Positions 35,130 to 44,029 of a stretch of 44,170 nt of DNA are shown piece by piece. Every line of letters begins with the position of its first letter. Position 1 is the first letter of the stretch. The notes beneath the pieces were generated by a model that worked only from the letters and a program-made list of their open reading frames with translations, searched no databases and was not told the DNA's origin. The stretch covers positions 1 through 44,170 of the forward strand of contig JBCCWS010000050.1 of the NCBI GenBank assembly GCA_039193195.1. Direction: 5' to 3'. The translations under genes were made by a program, and so were the position numbers. The DNA is from Pseudomonadota bacterium (lineage in GTDB: Bacteria > Pseudomonadota > Gammaproteobacteria > Steroidobacterales > JBCBZW01).

Positions 35130-36245
35130 ATGTCGCAATCCAAGGCGTTCAAGGACTGGTTCGACCGCGCTGCCGCGAGGTCTCTGGCTGCTCAGGTGCA
35201 GGCTGTGCAGCCAACCTTCGATACCAAGCGCTTCGTTGCCGATGCTGCGCGCCAACTTGACGCACTCGAAATGATGGATCGCGTTCGGCAATTTGCGCAG
35301 GCACTTAGGCTCCACCTCCCGGAAGAAATTCCGGAGGCCCTCGCCACGCTCACCCAAAGCCTGCCGCCGCCGCTGCCCAACTGCGACGCAGTTACCGACG
35401 GTTGGCTACAGTGACCCTTAGGTCAGTTCATTGCCACCTACGGCGTCGAGCATTTCGAGCCCGCGATGCAGGCCATGTATGCGTTGACTCAACGCTTCTC
35501 CTCGGAATTCGCAGTGCGGCCCTTCGTCGAGCGCTACCCGCAGCGCGTGTTTGCGCAGTTCGACAGGTGGACAGGAGATGCGAGCCCGCATGTGCGACGC
35601 TGGTGCTCCGAAGGGGTGCGCCCACGCCTGCCCTGGGGCGCTCGACTGCACGCCCTCATCGAAGATCCAAGTCCTATCTTCCCCATCCTCGAAGCGCTTA
35701 AGGACGACGAGGAACTCTACGTGCGACGGTCCGTGGCCAATACGCTCAACGACATCGCCAAGGATCACCCCGATCGGGTGCTTGAGGTCCTCGAGTCCTG
35801 GCGACACGATGCGACGCCAGGGCGCGACTGGGTGATAAGGCACGCTGCCCGTTCACTGGTGAAGCAGGGCGATGCGCGCGCCTTGGCCCTGCTGGGCTTC
35901 TCCAAGCCGAAATCCCTCGACGCGCAGCTTGCGATCGCCCCCAAGCGCGTGTCCATCGGCGGCGCGGCAACACTTACGTTGAGCCTAGCCAGCCGCAGCC
36001 GAAGGGCCCAGCCGCTGATGATCGACTTCGTGATCCACTATCGTCTCGCCAACGGCGAGAGGGGACCTAAGGTGTTCAAGTGGACCCAAAGGGAGATCCC
36101 GGCCGGCGGCAGCCTGACGCTCACCAGGAGCCTCTCCATGAAACCCACCACGACGCGGGTACTGAGACCCGGCGTCCACCCAGTGCAAGTGCAGATCAAC
36201 GGCGTGCGACTGGCGGACGCGAGCTTCAGACTGATTGAACGCTAG
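35130..36245 (+). pseudogene. DNA alkylation repair protein (AlkC/AlkD-like HEAT repeats), interrupted by in-frame TGA
   Basis: One frame, 371 codons, reads as a DNA alkylation repair HEAT-repeat protein. The N-terminal part is KAFKDWFDRAAARSLAAQV...FDTKRFVADAARQLD, and the central part is FIATYGVEHFEPAMQAMYAL, ERYPQRVFAQFDRWTGD, SPHVRRWCSEGVRPRLPWG and EELYVRRSVANTLNDIAKDH. Relatives excise 3-methyladenine-type damage. A single TGA (35412-35414) interrupts it in DGWLQ-stop-PLGQFIATYG, where relatives carry Trp, so one G-to-A change (TGG to TGA) explains it. Everything after the stop remains in frame and intact to 36245, including a C-terminal beta-sandwich. A restart at ATG 35466 is possible but would lose the N-terminal repeats. 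The ribosome site GGAGG lies before ATG 35130. Confidence 0.8.
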
Positions 36246-36329
36246 CGCCAACCGTGATCAAGGCCCTCGTGCTCTACCTCTCGTTCAGCCCTACGATGGT
36301 GAACGCTCAAGCGGGTAATGCACAACGGC

Positions 36330-36640
36330 TCATGGCACAGAGGCGCAGCGCCGAAGCGGCAGGGTCAGCCGTACGCGGTAGCCTGGCTGCAACGCTCGCG
36401 CCTCGAGGCGAGCGCCGCCGCCGAGTGTGCCACGGCGTGGCGAAGAGCATTCTCGATCGCCGGTTGTAGGACGAAAGCCGCCACCCGGCAGTCCGTATCC
36501 ACCTCGATCTGCCAACGCGTTCGCAGGCGATCGCCAAAGCGCACCTGCTAGAGAGTCAGGTTGTCCTCGCAGAAGACAGGCTCCTGCGCCAAGGTCACCT
36601 CGGCGGTCTTCGAGGCCGACCTTGGGAGCAGGCCCTGTGG
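36330..36640 (-). pseudogene. Decayed LytS-type histidine kinase C-terminus
   Basis: On the minus strand one frame reads EVTLAQEPVFCEDNLTL, a TAG stop (36550-36548), then QVRFGDRLRTRWQIEVDTD and FVLQPAIENALRHAVAHSA. This is the linker and ATPase N-box of LytS/YehU-type sensor kinases. Another phase continues the match with GGGARLEARALQPGYRVRLTLP near 36415-36345, so a frameshift is also present. Two lesions and the missing upstream part, including the membrane and NPHFLFN regions, make it a pseudogene. It fills much of the 690-bp gap between the repair gene and the cytochrome gene; I see nothing else there. Confidence 0.65.
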
Positions 36641-36931
36641 CCGGGGAGCGGGGGTTGGGGCGGGTCTGCCGCCGGGCGTCCGCTGCGTTGCGGCAACGCC
36701 GTCTCATGCCCTGACGAGCCACGAAACTCGCCGAGGACCCACGCTGTGCACGGCAACGTGACTCCGCGATGACCCTCCCCGATGGGCGGTGGCCCAGTCG
36801 TCGGCTCCCCACTATCGCCGGCTCAAAACCCGTCCGCCGTCCAAGCCAGGTGAGCTGTCCGATTTGGACCGACTGTCCGTCTGCTCCACCGAAGGGGTTT
36901 CTTTACCTCCTATCGGATAAGGAGTGCGCTC

Positions 36932-39597
36932 ATGATCAGGTCCTGGACGACACCCGCGCCCTGGATAGGCCTCGCCGCTTGCCTGGGGTGGGCGGGGGGC
37001 GCCCTCGCGCAGGGCGCGTTCACCGCCTTCGAGTCCGGTCAGGTGAGACCCCTAGCCCTATCGGCCGACAGGGAGCGCCTCTTTGCCACCAATACGCCAG
37101 ATAACCGTCTAGAAGTCTTCGCCGTAGAGGCGACGGGGCTGCGTCACCTGCACTCGGTGCCCGTGGGCATGGAGCCCATCGCCGTCGCGCTCCTTGAGGA
37201 TCTGGACCAGGTGTGGGTGGTCAACCACCTATCGGACAGCGTGTCAGTGGTGTCGCTTGGTGAAGACCCTCCCCGAGTGGTGCGCACCCTACGCCTCGGT
37301 GATGAGCCGCGCGACATCGTCTTCGCCGGCCCCGACGGACGCCGCGCGTTCATCACCACCGCCCATCGCGGCCAGCACTCGCCCCTGCCCTATCGCCCCT
37401 TCGAGACCGAGGGCAGGGCCGACGTGTGGGTGTTCGATGCAAACGACGACCGCGATCAGCCCCTCACCATCGTCACCCTGTTCGGCGATACCCCACGCCC
37501 CCTGGCAGTCAGTGCGGATGGCGAGCGCGTCTACGCCGGCGTGCTGCACTCGGGCAACCGCACGACCGTCATCAGCCACGAACGCGTCGGTGGCGAGGGG
37601 CAGCTCGCACCGCTCACGAACGTGGAGGGACTTGCGGCTCCGGAGGTCGGACTGATCGTAAGCAGCGTGGGCGAGCGATGGCTCGACGCCGGCGGCCGCG
37701 ACTGGAGCGATCTGGTGCGCGTCAGCTTGCCCGACTACGACGTCTTCGCGATCGACGCTAGTGCCGCCGTGCCCGTTGAAGTAGAGCGCTACTCCGGGGT
37801 CGGCACGACCTTGTTCAACATGGCGGTCAACCCGGCGAGGCGCGCCTGTACGTGACCAACCTCGAGGCTCGCAATCAGGTGCGCTTCGAGGGCCCCGGCG
37901 TACTCTCCGGCGGCGAGACCGTGCGCGGTCACTTCATCGAGAACCGCCTCACGGTGATCGACCTGGACGACCGCACGGTGCAACCGCGCCACCTCAATCG
38001 GCATATCGACTACGATCGATTCCCGGGCACCGAGAGCGAGCGCGAACGCAGCCTAGCGACCCCCCTAGCCATGGCGATCAGCGACGACGGCACCACGCTC
38101 TGGCTCGCCGGCATGGGCTCGGACAAGGTGGCATCACTCGACACTCAAGCCTTAGAAGACGGCACCTTCGTGCCCGACGAGGCCGACCACATCGAGGTCC
38201 CCGGCGGCGGCCCGACTGGACTGGTGCTCGACGAGAACCGACAGCGCCTGTACGTGCTCTCGCGCTTCAACAACGCCGTGGTCACCATCGACCTCGAGCG
38301 CCGACGCGCAATCCAGTCCGCGGCGATGTTCAACCCCGAGCCCACCGAAGTGCGCAACGGCCGCCGTTTTCTCTACGACGCGCGGCTGAGCTCCAGCCGC
38401 GGAGACTCTTCCTGCGCCGGCTGCCACATCTTCGGCGATCTGGACCAGCTCGCGTGGGACCTCGGCAACCCCGACGGCCTGGTCGAGGAGAACCCCAATC
38501 CGCCCGTGCCTACCAACGACGAGGTATTGCCCTTCCACCCAATGAAGGGCCCTCTGACCACCCAGACCCTGCGCGGCATGGTCAACCACGGCCCCATGCA
38601 TTGGCGCGGAGATCGCACCGGAGGCAACGATCCGGACAGCGGCGACCCCTTCGATGAGCGCGCGGCCTTCCGCGCCTTCAACGGCGCCTTCGAGGGCCTG
38701 CTCGGCGCCACCGCGCCGCTGAGCCCCGGGCAGATGGAGGCCTTCACGGACTTCGCCTTGGCACTGGCTTACCCACCGAATCCGGTCCGCGCCCTCGACA
38801 ACTCCCTCACGCCCGAGCAAGCGCTCGGCGAGGAGATCTTCCGCACGCGCATCGGCGGTCAAGGGGTGCCCTGCAACGACTGCCACACGGTGGATCCGGA
38901 TCAGGGACTATTCGGTTCATCTCGCCTGACGGGGGGCCTGCGGGCCGGACAACCGATGAAGGTTGCTCATTTTCGCAATCTCTACACAAAGGTGGGCTTC
39001 GTCGGTCGTATCTTCTCCGTGCCACGGCCATCAGTGGGTGAGCAGATCCGTGGCTTTGGCTACATCTTTGACGGCTCCTTCGACACGCTACCCAACTTCT
39101 TGCTCAGCTTCTCTCAATTCGAGTCCCGCCTGGAACGCGAGGCCACCGCCGAGTTCCTCCTCGCCGTGGATTCCAACCTAGCGCCCATCGTCGGTCAGCA
39201 GATCACCCTGCGCGCGGACAACTTCGCCGAGGCGATCGCGGACTGGGGCCTGCTGCGCGAGCGTGCAGCCCTCGGCGAGTGCGATCTGATCGGCCAGGGG
39301 ATCATCGATGGAGAAGCTCGCGGCATGACTATGGTGATGCCACCGGCTCGCTTCCGCTTGGACCGGGCGGGCGAAGAGCTTTCCCTGCGCGAGGTGCTGG
39401 AGGCGTCTCGCGCGCCTGGCAACGTACTCACTTTCACCTGCGTACCACCGGGCGCCGGCGTGCGAATGGGGATCGACCGCGATGAGGACGGCGTCCTCGA
39501 CGGCGATGAGGTGGCGGTGAGGGCGGCCTACGGGGCAGTCGCCGGCACGGGGCCCCGTCGCTTCCAACCCGACGCTGCGTTCAGCGCCTCGCGATAG
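36932..39597 (+). pseudogene. Beta-propeller/di-haem cytochrome c protein, split by a frameshift
   Basis: Two open frames, 36932-37855 and 37852-39597, together encode one exported protein of about 888 residues. A signal peptide ([14 protein letters not shown]) is followed by a YncE-like propeller and then a cytochrome c peroxidase-like part with two haem sites, CAGCH (38413-38427) and CNDCH (38872-38886). At the join the propeller blade reads [13 protein letters not shown]-stop in one phase and [13 protein letters not shown] in the other. Adding one G in CCCGG at about 37832 would restore a continuous blade. Because the frames overlap at GTGA, translational coupling could still join them as two chains. 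AAGGAG precedes ATG 36932. The substrate is unknown; relatives include MauG/di-haem peroxidases. The gene overlaps the end of sfsA by 70 bp. Confidence 0.75.
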
Positions 39598-40361
39598 GGC
39601 GCTAAGGTCGCAGGATCATAGGGCCGGAGGTCGACGGGAATCGTGCGCACGAAGCGATAGCCCTCTAGGGTCGGATCGATCATGGCGGCGCGGAACTGTA
39701 CTCCGGCCTGCGCCGCCCGCGTCGCAGCCGCGGCGAAGTCCGGATCGTGCAAGGCGCTCGGGCGCAAGCGCTGCGCGTCCGTGCGTTGCACGATGAAGAG
39801 CACGCTGGCGCGGTAGCCCTCAGCCACCTGGGCGGCGAGCTCATCGAGGTGCTTCGCAGCTCGCGCACTTACCGAATCCGGAAAGTAGGCGCACCCGTCC
39901 GGATAGACGAGGTGGCAGTTCTTCACTTCCACTAGGTGATCCGTCGCGCCGCGCAGCATCAGGTCGATGCGCGAGTTCTCGCCGTAACGCACCTCGCGCT
40001 GCAGCTTCCGGAAGCGCCGCAGGCCTGGGATCAGGCCATCGCTTACCAGCCCTTCAGCGATATGGTTCGGCACCTGCGTGTTGGCGCCGACCAAGCGACC
40101 CTCGAGCTCGAGCAGCTCCAGGGTCCAGCGGAGCTTGCGCTTCGAGTCCGACGGCACCGGCGAGATCCAAGCCCGCGCCCCCGGCACCACCAGGCCCTCC
40201 ATGCGCCCCGGGTTTACGCAGTGAGCGAGGACGACCGTGCCGTCATCGAGCTCGACATCGGCGATGAAGCGGTCGTAGCGCGCCACTAAGCGCCCAGCCT
40301 GCAGAGGGACGTCGTGGGCGAGGAAGCCGGGTTCGCGCGTCACTGGCGGGTAGGTTCTCAT
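39528..40361 (-). CDS. sfsA: SfsA family DNA-binding protein
   Basis: This is a 277-residue SfsA homologue. The OB-like N-terminal half contains ADVELDDGTVVLAHCVNPGR. The nuclease-like C-terminal half has the PD-(D/E)XK-style motif with RIDLML, LVEVKNCHLVYPDGCAYFP and SARAAKHLDELAAQV. In E. coli SfsA stimulates sugar (maltose) fermentation genes and binds DNA; the biochemical role is unsettled. Usual length is about 235-250; here the C-terminus is longer by about 30 residues (DPATLAPYREALNAASG...), overlapping the 3' end of the convergent cytochrome gene by 70 bp. ATG 40361 gives the conserved start; upstream in-frame starts lack ribosome sites. Confidence 0.88.
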   Translation of the reverse strand: MRTYPPVTREPGFLAHDVPLQAGRLVARYDRFIADVELDDGTVVLAHCVNPGRMEGLVVPGARAWISPVPSDSKRKLRWTLELLELEGRLVGANTQVPNHIAEGLVSDGLIPGLRRFRKLQREVRYGENSRIDLMLRGATDHLVEVKNCHLVYPDGCAYFPDSVSARAAKHLDELAAQVAEGYRASVLFIVQRTDAQRLRPSALHDPDFAAAATRAAQAGVQFRAAMIDPTLEGYRFVRTIPVDLRPYDPATLAPYREALNAASGWKRRGPVPATAP

Positions 40362-40481
40362 CGCGGGGGGTGGGCGTGGCCGCATTAGACGGCACGGCGC
40401 GAGTGAAGTCGAGCGCGTCGCCCGATCCCGCTCACCGAGTACCATAGGCACGGTCTTGCGCTCAAACGGTGATCCCAACCT

Positions 40482-41594
40482 GTGCTTCGCGTGCTCTACA
40501 TCGAACCCTTCGACGCCGGCTCCCACGCGGAATTCACGCGCGCGGTGACCACCGGCATCGAGGCGCGCTGGACTGTCCTATCCCTACCGGGCCGCCATTG
40601 GAAATGGCGCATGCGCGGGGCTGCCGTGCACTTCTCGCTCTCGCATGCGGATACGCTAAGCAAGCCCTACGACGTGGTGCTGGCGAGCGCCTTTCTCCCC
40701 CTCGCCGAACTGCGCGGCCTGGTGCCCGCCTTGAGCACCATCCCAACCGTGCTCTACTTTCACGAGAATCAGCTCGCCTACCCCGTGCAGCACGAGGCGG
40801 CCGATGGACGGGACCATCACTACGGTTTCACCCAGCTGGTTTCGGCCCTGGCAGCAGATCGTTGCGCCTTCAACAGTGAGTACAATAGGCAGTCATTCCT
40901 CGATGCCGGCCGCACGCTCCTCCAGCGCATGCCCGACGCCGTACCGCAGAACTGGATCGAGCGCTTGGAAACCCGCAGCGTAGTGACGGGCTATCCCCTG
41001 CGCCTAGGAGCATCCGGCGAAGTGACCGACGATCTGCCCGGCGAGCCGCGCGCCCTAGGTCCCGTGCTACTGTGGAACCACCGCTGGGAACACGACAAGG
41101 CTCCGGAGGTGTTCTTCTCGGCCCTCGCCCGCCTCCAAGCGCGCGGCGTGCCCTTTCGCGTCGCTGTCGCCGGCGAGCGCTTTCGCACCTCTCCTGCCAT
41201 CTTCGAGCAAGCCCACAAGAGCCTTGGGAGTCGCGTGGTGCACTGGGGCTACCTGCCCTCCCGCGAGGCCTACGAAGCCCTCCTGCGACGCAGCCACCTG
41301 GCCGTCTCTACTGCGCGGCAGGAGTTCTTCGGCGTGTCCACATTGGAGGCCGTGGCCCACGGCGCGCGCCCCCTGGTGCCCGATCGTCTGGCCTATCGCG
41401 AACTCTACCCAGCGGCCTTGCGCTACCAGGACGACGAGCTGGCGAGCGCCCTCGAGCAGCTGTGCCGTGCGTGGGTACGCGGTGAGATCACCCTGCGCGA
41501 AGAGCGCCCCACCCTGATCGATCCGCAAGAAGCTCCGCGTTGCCTCGCTCGCCTGCACACGCTCCTGCGCGATCTCGCTGATCCGCCCGCTTGA
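40482..41594 (+). CDS. tRNA-queuosine alpha-mannosyltransferase-like glycosyltransferase (DUF3524/GTDC1 type)
   Basis: This is a 370-residue GT-B glycosyltransferase. The N-terminal DUF3524 region is clear: LYIEPFDAGSHAEF, SLPGRHWKWRMRGAAVHF, PTVLYFHENQLAYPVQ and HYGFTQLVSALAADRCAFNS. The C-terminal half has the sugar-nucleotide site (LLWNHRWEHDKAPEVFF; HWGYLPSREAYEALL; RQEFFGVSTLEAVAHG). Vertebrate members (GTDC1/QTMAN) transfer mannose from GDP-mannose to queuosine at position 34 of tRNA-Asp. Bacterial members are poorly studied, so the acceptor is an inference. GTG 40482 is used. It is followed by soxC 32 bp downstream in the same direction, and divergent from sfsA. Confidence 0.82.
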   Translation: MLRVLYIEPFDAGSHAEFTRAVTTGIEARWTVLSLPGRHWKWRMRGAAVHFSLSHADTLSKPYDVVLASAFLPLAELRGLVPALSTIPTVLYFHENQLAYPVQHEAADGRDHHYGFTQLVSALAADRCAFNSEYNRQSFLDAGRTLLQRMPDAVPQNWIERLETRSVVTGYPLRLGASGEVTDDLPGEPRALGPVLLWNHRWEHDKAPEVFFSALARLQARGVPFRVAVAGERFRTSPAIFEQAHKSLGSRVVHWGYLPSREAYEALLRRSHLAVSTARQEFFGVSTLEAVAHGARPLVPDRLAYRELYPAALRYQDDELASALEQLCRAWVRGEITLREERPTLIDPQEAPRCLARLHTLLRDLADPPA

Positions 41595-41626
41595 TCCACC
41601 CTCACCCCCTGTGCCAGCGTTACGTC

Positions 41627-42886
41627 ATGGGGGATGAGAACGACACGACGTTGCCGCCTGGAGCCGGCAACGGTCTGATCGACCGGCGCACGCTACTCAC
41701 GGGGAGCGTTGCCCTCGGGGCTGCCTTTTGCTTGCCGCGGACCCCCATGGCGCAGAAGCCCGATCCCATGCAGGTGCCCGGCAGCGGCTTCGTGACCTAC
41801 GGCCACCCTTCGGTGCACGAGAAGCGCACGATTCGCTACTCATCGACCAATCCCATGGCGCCGGGTAACGGCATCTCCTACACGCCGCTGCACCGTTTGG
41901 AAGGCACGATCGTGCCGAACGGCCTGCACTTCGAGCGCCACCATAACGGTGTCCCCAACATCGACCCAGCCAGCCACCGCCTGACGATCCACGGCAAGGT
42001 AAAGCGCCCTCTCGCCTTCAGCATAGACGCCCTCCTGCGCTACCCGATGCACTCTCGGCAGTGCTTCGTGGAATGCGGCGGCAACAGCAATGCGGGTTGG
42101 AACGACGAGCCCCTGCAAACCGCTACCAGCAACATCCACGGCATGGTGGCGAACAGCGAATGGACCGGCGTGCCCGTCGCGATCCTCCTGGATGAGGTAG
42201 GCGTGGATCCCGCGGCTACCTGGGCCGTCGCTGAGGGTCGCGACGCCTTTGCCCTTGCCATGAGCGTGCCCGTGGCCAAGCTCAGCGACGACGCCATGAT
42301 CGCGCTGTATCAGAACGGCGAACGCATCCGACCGGAGAACGGCTATCCCATGCGCCTGCTCCTGCCCGGCTACGAAGGCGTCACCCAGGTAAAGTGGCTG
42401 CACCGCCTGCAGCTCGCGGACCAGCCCGCCATGGCCCGCAACGAGACCTCCCGCTATACGGAGCTGCAGGCAGACGGCACGGCGCGCCAGTTCACCCTAG
42501 AGATGGAGGTGAAATCCCTCATCACCTCCCCGTCGACGGGCATGGTACTCGACGAGCGAGGGCTCTACGAAGTGAAGGGCTTGGCTTGGAGCGGGCGAGG
42601 CAGGATCGTGCGGGTGGAGGTGTCGGCCGACGGCGGAAAGAGCTGGGCCGAGGCCGCCCTAGACGGCCCCGTTCAACCTAAGTGTTTCACTCGCTTCCGC
42701 CTACCTTGGCATTGGCAAGGACAGGCGGCGGTGCTAAAGAGCCGAGCAACGGACGAAACGGGCGAGGTCCAACCGGAACGGGACGTGCTGATCGCCAAGC
42801 GCGGCAAGCACGGCTACTTCCACTACAACGCGGTGGTCTCCTACGCCGTCGACGAGGACGGGTTCGTCAGCCATGTGTACACCTAG
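41627..42886 (+). CDS. soxC: SoxC-type molybdenum sulfite/sulfane dehydrogenase
   Basis: This is a 419-residue molybdopterin enzyme exported by the Tat system: the twin arginines are at 20-21 in DRRTLLTG before a hydrophobic stretch. Family blocks are plain: FERHHNGVPNIDPASHRLTI, the molybdenum-ligand Cys150 in CFVECGGNS, SEWTGVPVAILLDEVGV, PMRLLLPGYEGVTQVKWL and the C-terminal dimerisation part with GLAWSGRGRIVRVEVS. SoxC with its cytochrome partner SoxD oxidises protein-bound sulfane sulfur in thiosulfate oxidation. The partner gene overlaps its end by 14 bp. SoxXYZAB are not in the window. ATG 41627 fits the Tat signal; the TTG at 41591 overlaps the previous gene. Confidence 0.88.
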   Translation: MGDENDTTLPPGAGNGLIDRRTLLTGSVALGAAFCLPRTPMAQKPDPMQVPGSGFVTYGHPSVHEKRTIRYSSTNPMAPGNGISYTPLHRLEGTIVPNGLHFERHHNGVPNIDPASHRLTIHGKVKRPLAFSIDALLRYPMHSRQCFVECGGNSNAGWNDEPLQTATSNIHGMVANSEWTGVPVAILLDEVGVDPAATWAVAEGRDAFALAMSVPVAKLSDDAMIALYQNGERIRPENGYPMRLLLPGYEGVTQVKWLHRLQLADQPAMARNETSRYTELQADGTARQFTLEMEVKSLITSPSTGMVLDERGLYEVKGLAWSGRGRIVRVEVSADGGKSWAEAALDGPVQPKCFTRFRLPWHWQGQAAVLKSRATDETGEVQPERDVLIAKRGKHGYFHYNAVVSYAVDEDGFVSHVYT

Positions 42887-43445
42887 GCGAGCCCGCGCGT
42901 GGATGGTGGGGCTGCTCTTAACCGCAGTAGTGCAGGCACAAGAAGGGCCGCCGCTCGGCCCGGGCCTTGGCCAACCGCTCGATGAACGCACCCTTCTCGC
43001 GCTCGATCGCACCGTGTTCCCCGACGGCACGGGCCTACCGCAGGGGAGCGGCGATGTCAGCCTAGGCGAGGCACTGTTCGCGGAACGCTGCGCCCACTGC
43101 CACGGTGAGGCCGGTGCCGGCGGCACCGCGCCGGAGCTGGCCTACGCCCAGATGCCCCTCGATAGCGAATGGCCGGATCAGACGATTGGCAGCTACTGGC
43201 CCTACGCCACCACCGTATTCGACTTCGTACGCCGCGCCATGCCGATGGAGGCCCCGGGATCCCTCAGCGACGAGCAGACCTATCACCTCACGGCCTATCT
43301 TCTGCACCTAAACGGTCTACATGAACGCGACGCGCCGCTCACCCGGCAAGTACTCATCACCCTGCGCATGCCCAACCGCGATGGATTCCGTTGGGTAGAT
43401 GTGACGAAGCCGCCGCCCGAGGCTGATCGGACGACGGCGCCTTGA
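42873..43445 (+). CDS. soxD: SoxD-like single-haem cytochrome c
   Basis: This is a 190-residue exported cytochrome. A signal peptide (MVGLLLTAVVQAQE) is followed by SoxD-like sequence LDRTVFPDGTGLPQGSGDVSLGEALF, the haem site CAHCH (73-77) and the pattern TIGSYWPYATTVFDFVRRAMP with the axial Met. Classical SoxD has two haem domains and about 350-380 residues; only the first domain is present, so it is closer to one-haem partners such as SorB. It should take electrons from SoxC. The GTG start lies within the last codons of soxC, so the two are translationally coupled. Confidence 0.85.
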   Translation: MCTPRRARAWMVGLLLTAVVQAQEGPPLGPGLGQPLDERTLLALDRTVFPDGTGLPQGSGDVSLGEALFAERCAHCHGEAGAGGTAPELAYAQMPLDSEWPDQTIGSYWPYATTVFDFVRRAMPMEAPGSLSDEQTYHLTAYLLHLNGLHERDAPLTRQVLITLRMPNRDGFRWVDVTKPPPEADRTTAP

Positions 43446-43454
43446 GCACTCGAG

Positions 43455-43862
43455 TCAGTTGAACTTCGCGTAGCCCAACTGCACTCCAAACCGCTCGCAC
43501 CAGAGGTTCAAGCCCTGCAGATCAGCAGTGTCGATGCCTGCGGGCAGCTCGTAGACCTGCTCACCACGGTTGGAGGACAGGGGCGAGAACAGGCGCTTGG
43601 GCTTGCGCCGATCACGGCTGAAGCCGAGCTTCGGGTCCGGTGCACCGTCGAAGCGGAAGTCCTGCTGCAAGATCACGAGGGTGCGCCCGTCGCGCTCTAC
43701 CACCCTCACTTCGCCGCTCGTGCTGTGCCGCGACCGACCTTTGAAGGAGCCGCTGTAAAGCAGGGTGTCATCGGCGGCAGCTGCCACCGTGGGGGCGACA
43801 AAGCCGCCGAGTAGAGACAGGAGCGCGATCAGGGCGCTGAAGCCAGTCGTCAGTTTGTGCAT
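43455..43862 (-). CDS. Exported DM13 domain protein
   Basis: This is a 135-residue exported protein: a signal peptide (LIALLSLLGGFVAPTVAAAA) and a DM13 domain covering the rest. Signs are GSFKGRSRHSTSGEVRVVE, LQQDFRFDGAPDPKLGF, YELPAGIDTADLQGLNLW and the conserved cysteine in WCERFGVQLGYA. DM13 is predicted to take part in electron transfer through that cysteine. It is convergent with soxD (9 bp between stops), so it may work with the periplasmic SoxCD, but this is inference. No other domain is present. Confidence 0.85.
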   Translation of the reverse strand: MHKLTTGFSALIALLSLLGGFVAPTVAAAADDTLLYSGSFKGRSRHSTSGEVRVVERDGRTLVILQQDFRFDGAPDPKLGFSRDRRKPKRLFSPLSSNRGEQVYELPAGIDTADLQGLNLWCERFGVQLGYAKFN

Positions 43863-43960
43863 GCGTGTCGATCCTTACGTTCGGGCGCCTGGGAGCAGCG
43901 CCGGCTTGGCTTCTGAGTTGACGCCAACGGGAAATGCGTTACGCGCCGAAGAAGCCACAG

Positions 43961-43996
43961 AAAAAAAGAGCGCTCCGCGCGTAAGGCCCGGAGCGC
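43961..43996 (-). terminator. Strong intrinsic terminator on the minus strand
   Basis: A GC-rich stem, GCGCTCCG/CGGAGCGC (43970-43977 with 43989-43996), is followed on the minus strand by CTCTTTTTTT (A-run 43961-43967 on the plus strand). It ends a minus-strand transcript arriving from the right, yet only about 30 bp separate it from the IS. The gene it served must lie beyond the element or have been lost. Confidence 0.75.
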
Positions 43997-44000
43997 CATC

Positions 44001-44020
44001 GGGAGTCGCGTCAGACTCCC
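44001..44020. repeat. 7-bp inverted repeat beside the terminator
   Basis: GGGAGTC (44001-44007), 6-nt loop, GACTCCC (44014-44020). It lies between the IS edge and the terminator hairpin and may belong to the 3' end of the interrupted minus-strand gene; a minus-strand TGA occurs in it. Confidence 0.4.
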
Positions 44021-44029
44021 CGGGGGCAA

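Noticed and set aside
34533-35357. Minus-strand open frame of 274 codons
   Set aside because: Low-complexity Arg/Gly composition. It overlaps the start of the repair gene on the plus strand and the better protein-like remnant in another phase.
35412-35414. UGA read as tryptophan or selenocysteine
   Set aside because: TGA is a true stop in other genes of the window, and no selenocysteine hairpin is evident just after it; a nonsense mutation is simpler.
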